From positions 2,243 through 66,242 of the forward strand of contig PLXO01000251.1 in assembly GCA_003151425.1 (NCBI GenBank): 64,000 nt of DNA, given 5' to 3'. This DNA comes from Acetobacteraceae bacterium (GTDB lineage: Bacteria; Pseudomonadota; Alphaproteobacteria; Acetobacterales; Acetobacteraceae). This document shows positions 60,773 to 64,000 of the stretch, piece by piece (the stretch's first letter is position 1; each line of letters opens with the position of its first letter). Below the pieces are notes generated by a model. That model did not search any database, was not told the DNA's origin, and saw only the letters and a list, made by a program, of their open reading frames with translations. Position numbers and translations under genes: made by a program.

Positions 60773-61504
60773 ATGAACGGAAAGAACGTCGTCATTACCG
60801 GCGCCGCCGGCGGACTTGGCAGGGCGACCGCCATGACGCTGGCAAAGGCGGGCGCAGGCGTGGCCGTGCTCGATATGAACGAAGCCGGGGCGCAGGCGGT
60901 CGTTGACGACATCAAGGCGATCGGTGGCAATGCGATCGGTATTGTCGGCGACATCACGTCCCGCGACCAGGCGCACGCACTGTTTGCCAAGGCGGTCGAT
61001 GAATTTGGCCACATTGACGGCCTGGTCAACAACGCCGGCATCTACCCGAGGCGGCCGATCTTTGAAATCACCGACGACGACTGGAGCGCCAGCCTCGGCG
61101 TCAACGTTCGCGGACTTTACCACATGATGGTGGCCGCGGTAGCGCACATGCGCGGGCGCAAGCAGGGGCGGATCGTCAACCTGGCGTCGATCGATGCATT
61201 CAAGGCGCATCCAAAGAACGCCCACTATGCGGCGGGAAAGGCCGCCGTCGTCAGCCTTACCAAGTCGTTCGGTTTGGAAGCGGCGCCATTGGGTATCCTG
61301 GTGAACGGCATCGCGCCGGGGCCGATCGCCACAGAGACTGCCAAGAGGGCGGGCTTTCTTCCGTCCCTCGCAGCCGAAACGCCGATCGGTCGCGCCGCCG
61401 AACCCGAAGACATCGCCGAGGTGATCCTGTTCCTGGTGTCATCACGTAACCGGTATATGGTCGGCGAAACCGTTGTCGTTTCAGGTGGCTACTACATTCC
61501 GTAA
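60773..61504 (+). CDS. SDR-family oxidoreductase
   Basis: NVVITGAAGGLGRATAMTLAKAG...GLVNNAGIYPRRP...NAHYAAGKAAVVSLTKSFG. Confidence 0.93.
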   Translation: MNGKNVVITGAAGGLGRATAMTLAKAGAGVAVLDMNEAGAQAVVDDIKAIGGNAIGIVGDITSRDQAHALFAKAVDEFGHIDGLVNNAGIYPRRPIFEITDDDWSASLGVNVRGLYHMMVAAVAHMRGRKQGRIVNLASIDAFKAHPKNAHYAAGKAAVVSLTKSFGLEAAPLGILVNGIAPGPIATETAKRAGFLPSLAAETPIGRAAEPEDIAEVILFLVSSRNRYMVGETVVVSGGYYIP

Positions 61505-61595
61505 AGCGAATATCGTGACGCCGCCACGGGATTGCCGGGAACTGTCCTGGCATCGCGCGTGGCACATGCAAGGCAAGCATATCGTCGCAGCTAAG

Positions 61596-61607
61596 TTAGT
61601 GCACTAA
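61596..61607. promoter_or_regulatory. Candidate operator palindrome upstream of LLM gene
   Basis: ttagtgcactaa, perfect 12-bp palindrome in AT-rich intergenic DNA, 51 nt before the LLM start. Confidence 0.45.
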
Positions 61608-61658
61608 TAGAACGTTATCGATCCTTAAGTCGGTCAGAACACATTGCGGGGGTCTTCC

Positions 61659-62729
61659 ATGCAATTCGGCATCGCCATTCCGACCGCCGCGGACTCCTGG
61701 CGCCTCGTTCGCCGGGCGGAAGAACTCGGCTTCTCCAACGCCTGGTTCTTCGACACCCAGATGCTCAGCGCCGATCCGTTCGTCGCCATGGCCGCGGCGG
61801 CGATGAAGACCACACGGATAAAGCTCGGCACCGGCGTGCTGATCCCGTCCAACCGCATCGCCCCGGTCGCCGCCACCGCCTTCGCCTCGCTGAACAAACT
61901 GGCGCCGGGGCGCATCGTGTTCGGCATCAGCACCGGCTTTACCGGGCGCCGCACCATGGGCCTTGGTGCTGTCAAGCTCGCCGACATGGAAGAGTACATC
62001 CGCGTCGTCCAGGCGCTGTGGCGCGGCGAAACGGTGGAGTTCGCCGTCGAAGGCAAGCGCCGGGCGATCCGGCTGCTGAACCCGGAACTCGGCCTGATCA
62101 ACATCGACGATCCGATGCCGTTGTTCATCGCTGCCTCCGGCCCGAAGGCGCGGGCGCTGACCGCGAAACTCGGTGCCGGCTGGATCGACAACGTCGCCGA
62201 TGTCGAACGTGGCACCGCAACATTGGCGCAGATGCACGCCGCGTGGTCCCAGGCCGGGCGCGCGCGCGAGGACCTGACCGCCGTCGCCTGGATCGGCGGT
62301 GCCGTGCTCGACGAGAATGAGCCGGCGGATGGCCCGCGCGGCATGGCGGTGGCCGGACCGCGCGCGGCGATGCTGCTGCACCGCGCTGCCGACACCGCGC
62401 TTGCCGACTATCCTGCACCGTTGGCAATGCGACCCGAATTTGCCGCTTCGGTCGAAGCCTATGTGGCGCATGCGCGCGGCTTCCAGCCGGCCGCCGCCTA
62501 CTACCTCGCCAACCACCGCGGCCATCTGATGTTCGTCCGCCCCGACGAACGCAACTTCATTACCGCCGAAATGATCAGACGCACCAGCCTCACCGGCACC
62601 GAGCGGGAGATCAAAGCCCGCGTCGCCGCTCTGGCCGACGCAGGGTTCAGCCAGGCCGTGGTGTCGATCCCGCCGGGCCAGGAGCACATGATCGAGGATT
62701 GGGGCCGCATCCGCCGGGCCTTCCGTTGA
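61659..62729 (+). CDS. LLM-class oxidoreductase, probable F420-dependent (MER-like)
   Basis: MQFGIAIPTAADSWRLVRRAEELGFSNAWFFDTQMLSADPFVAMAAAAMKTTRIKLGTGVLIPSNRIAPVAATAFASLNKLAPGRIVFGISTGFTGRRTMG. Confidence 0.92.
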   Translation: MQFGIAIPTAADSWRLVRRAEELGFSNAWFFDTQMLSADPFVAMAAAAMKTTRIKLGTGVLIPSNRIAPVAATAFASLNKLAPGRIVFGISTGFTGRRTMGLGAVKLADMEEYIRVVQALWRGETVEFAVEGKRRAIRLLNPELGLINIDDPMPLFIAASGPKARALTAKLGAGWIDNVADVERGTATLAQMHAAWSQAGRAREDLTAVAWIGGAVLDENEPADGPRGMAVAGPRAAMLLHRAADTALADYPAPLAMRPEFAASVEAYVAHARGFQPAAAYYLANHRGHLMFVRPDERNFITAEMIRRTSLTGTEREIKARVAALADAGFSQAVVSIPPGQEHMIEDWGRIRRAFR

Positions 62730-62811
62730 CCGCGGAAAGCTCGTATCGACGCGAGCACCTCACAGAGTATCCGACCAAGCTGGGGCGCCTGACCAAGCTG
62801 GGGAGTGCGTG

Positions 62812-63561
62812 ATGTCCGGACGCCTTGCCAACAAGACCGCCTTCGTCACCGCCGCGGGCCAGGGCATCGGCCGCGCCACCGCCCTGGCTTTCGCCGCCGA
62901 GGGCGCAACGGTGATCGCCACAGACGTGGACGAAGCCTTGGTGCATCGGATCGCCTCGGATCGCATTCGCACCGCGAAGCTCGACGTGCTGCATGCCGCC
63001 GACATCGCCGACGCGGCCGCGGCCGCCGGCCCGGTCGACATCCTGTTCAACTGCGCCGGCTTCGTGCACCAGGGCGCCGTGCTGGAGGCGACCGAGGCGG
63101 AGTGGGACTTTGCCTTCGAACTGAATGTGCGCTCGATGTTCCGCACCATCCGCGCCTTTCTGCCGGGCATGCTGGCGCGCGGCCATGGTGCGATCGTCAA
63201 CATGGCCTCCGCCGCCGGCAGCATCAAAGCCGCACCGTCGCGGGCGATCTACGGCACCACCAAAGCGGCGATCATCGGGCTGACCAAGTCGGTCGCGGTC
63301 GACTACGTGAAGCAGGGCATTCGTTGCAACTGCATCTGCCCGGGCACGGTGCACACGCCAAGCCTGGACGAGCGCATCGCGGCCAATGCGCAGCAGGCCG
63401 GCTCGGTGGAAGCGGCGCGTGGCGCCTTCCTCGCCCGTCAGGCGATGGGCCGCCTCGGTACGCCGGAGGAGATCGCCGCGTTGGCGGTCTATCTCGGGTC
63501 GGACGAGGCACAGTTCGTCACCGGCCAAGCCGTCGTGATCGACGGTGGCTGGACTTTGTAG
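62812..63561 (+). CDS. SDR-family oxidoreductase (resembles 2-keto-3-deoxy-L-fuconate dehydrogenase/DHRS6 group)
   Basis: TAFVTAAGQGIGRATALAFAAEGATVIATDVDE...FNCAGFVHQGAVLEATEAEWDFAFELNVRSMFRTIRAFLP...RAIYGTTKAAIIGLTKSVAVDYVKQGIRCNCICPGTVHTPSL. Confidence 0.9.
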   Translation: MSGRLANKTAFVTAAGQGIGRATALAFAAEGATVIATDVDEALVHRIASDRIRTAKLDVLHAADIADAAAAAGPVDILFNCAGFVHQGAVLEATEAEWDFAFELNVRSMFRTIRAFLPGMLARGHGAIVNMASAAGSIKAAPSRAIYGTTKAAIIGLTKSVAVDYVKQGIRCNCICPGTVHTPSLDERIAANAQQAGSVEAARGAFLARQAMGRLGTPEEIAALAVYLGSDEAQFVTGQAVVIDGGWTL

Positions 63562-63594
63562 CCACTGGACTTTGCAGACAGGGAGAGGATCGCC

Positions 63595-64000
63595 ATGAAG
63601 CTGCTGCGTTACGGCCCGATCGGGGCCGAGAAGCCGGGACTGCTCGATGCCGCCGGGGACATTCGTTGCCTTGCCGGCGTGGTGCGCGACATCGACGGCT
63701 ACGCGCTCTCTGCCTCGGCGTTGCAGATGATCGCGGGCATCGATCCAAAAACGCTGCCCAAGGTCGACGCCAGCGTGCGTCTGGGCTCCTGCGTTGCCCG
63801 CCCGGTGAACTACGTGTGCATCGGGCTGAACTACGCCGACCACGCGGCGGAGGCCGGCATGCCGCTGCCGAAGGAGCCGATCATCTTCTTGAAGTCGCTC
63901 GGCGCGCTATGCGGTCCGAACGACGACGTAAAGATGCCCCGCGGCTCCAAGAAGCTCGACTGGGAGGTCGAGTTCGGCATCGTCATCGGCAAGACCGCGC
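63595..64000 (+). CDS. Fumarylacetoacetate hydrolase family protein, N-terminal part (truncated by window end)
   Basis: MKLLRYGPIGAEKPGLLDAAGDIRCLAGVV...YVCIGLNYADHAAEAGMPLPKEPIIFLKSLGALCGPNDDVKMPRGSKKLDWEVEFGIVIGKTA. Confidence 0.93.
   Translation, partial: MKLLRYGPIGAEKPGLLDAAGDIRCLAGVVRDIDGYALSASALQMIAGIDPKTLPKVDASVRLGSCVARPVNYVCIGLNYADHAAEAGMPLPKEPIIFLKSLGALCGPNDDVKMPRGSKKLDWEVEFGIVIGKTA

Overview
High-GC bacterial chromosome segment, probably an alphaproteobacterium of Rhodospirillales/Acetobacteraceae type (inferred from gene content and style, not tested). It starts in the 3' end of atpD and ends inside a fumarylacetoacetate-hydrolase-family gene. About 60 protein genes are supportable.

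The main theme is a deazaflavin (F420) system, uncommon in Gram-negative bacteria. A cluster fgd (F420-dependent glucose-6-phosphate dehydrogenase-like), cofE, cofD, cofC lies at 2.4-6.2 kb. A fused CofG/CofH (FbiC) gene at 55.9-58.2 kb has its start codon overlapping the stop of a luciferase-like (LLM) oxidoreductase gene. Four further LLM genes lie at 36.0, 52.8, 53.8 and 61.7 kb.

Other blocks: a catabolic cluster (37.4-44.4 kb: acyl-CoA synthetase, enoyl-CoA hydratase, SDR, dienelactone hydrolase, amidohydrolase, DUF4387, DUF1446); a branched-chain ABC operon carrying a truncated AMP-ligase-like gene (44.5-50.4 kb); and a sugar-acid-like cluster (58.3-64 kb). Several toxin-antitoxin modules or remnants are present.

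Repeats are abundant: nine copies of a CTCTCCCCCTCCCC palindromic element (two sitting in frame inside a yyaL/DUF255 ORF), three GTAGGGCGGAAAAGCC elements, an exact-period 96-bp tandem array, and two very long palindromes. No rRNA, tRNA, CRISPR or transposase gene was recognised. All family assignments come from reading the translations; no searches were run.
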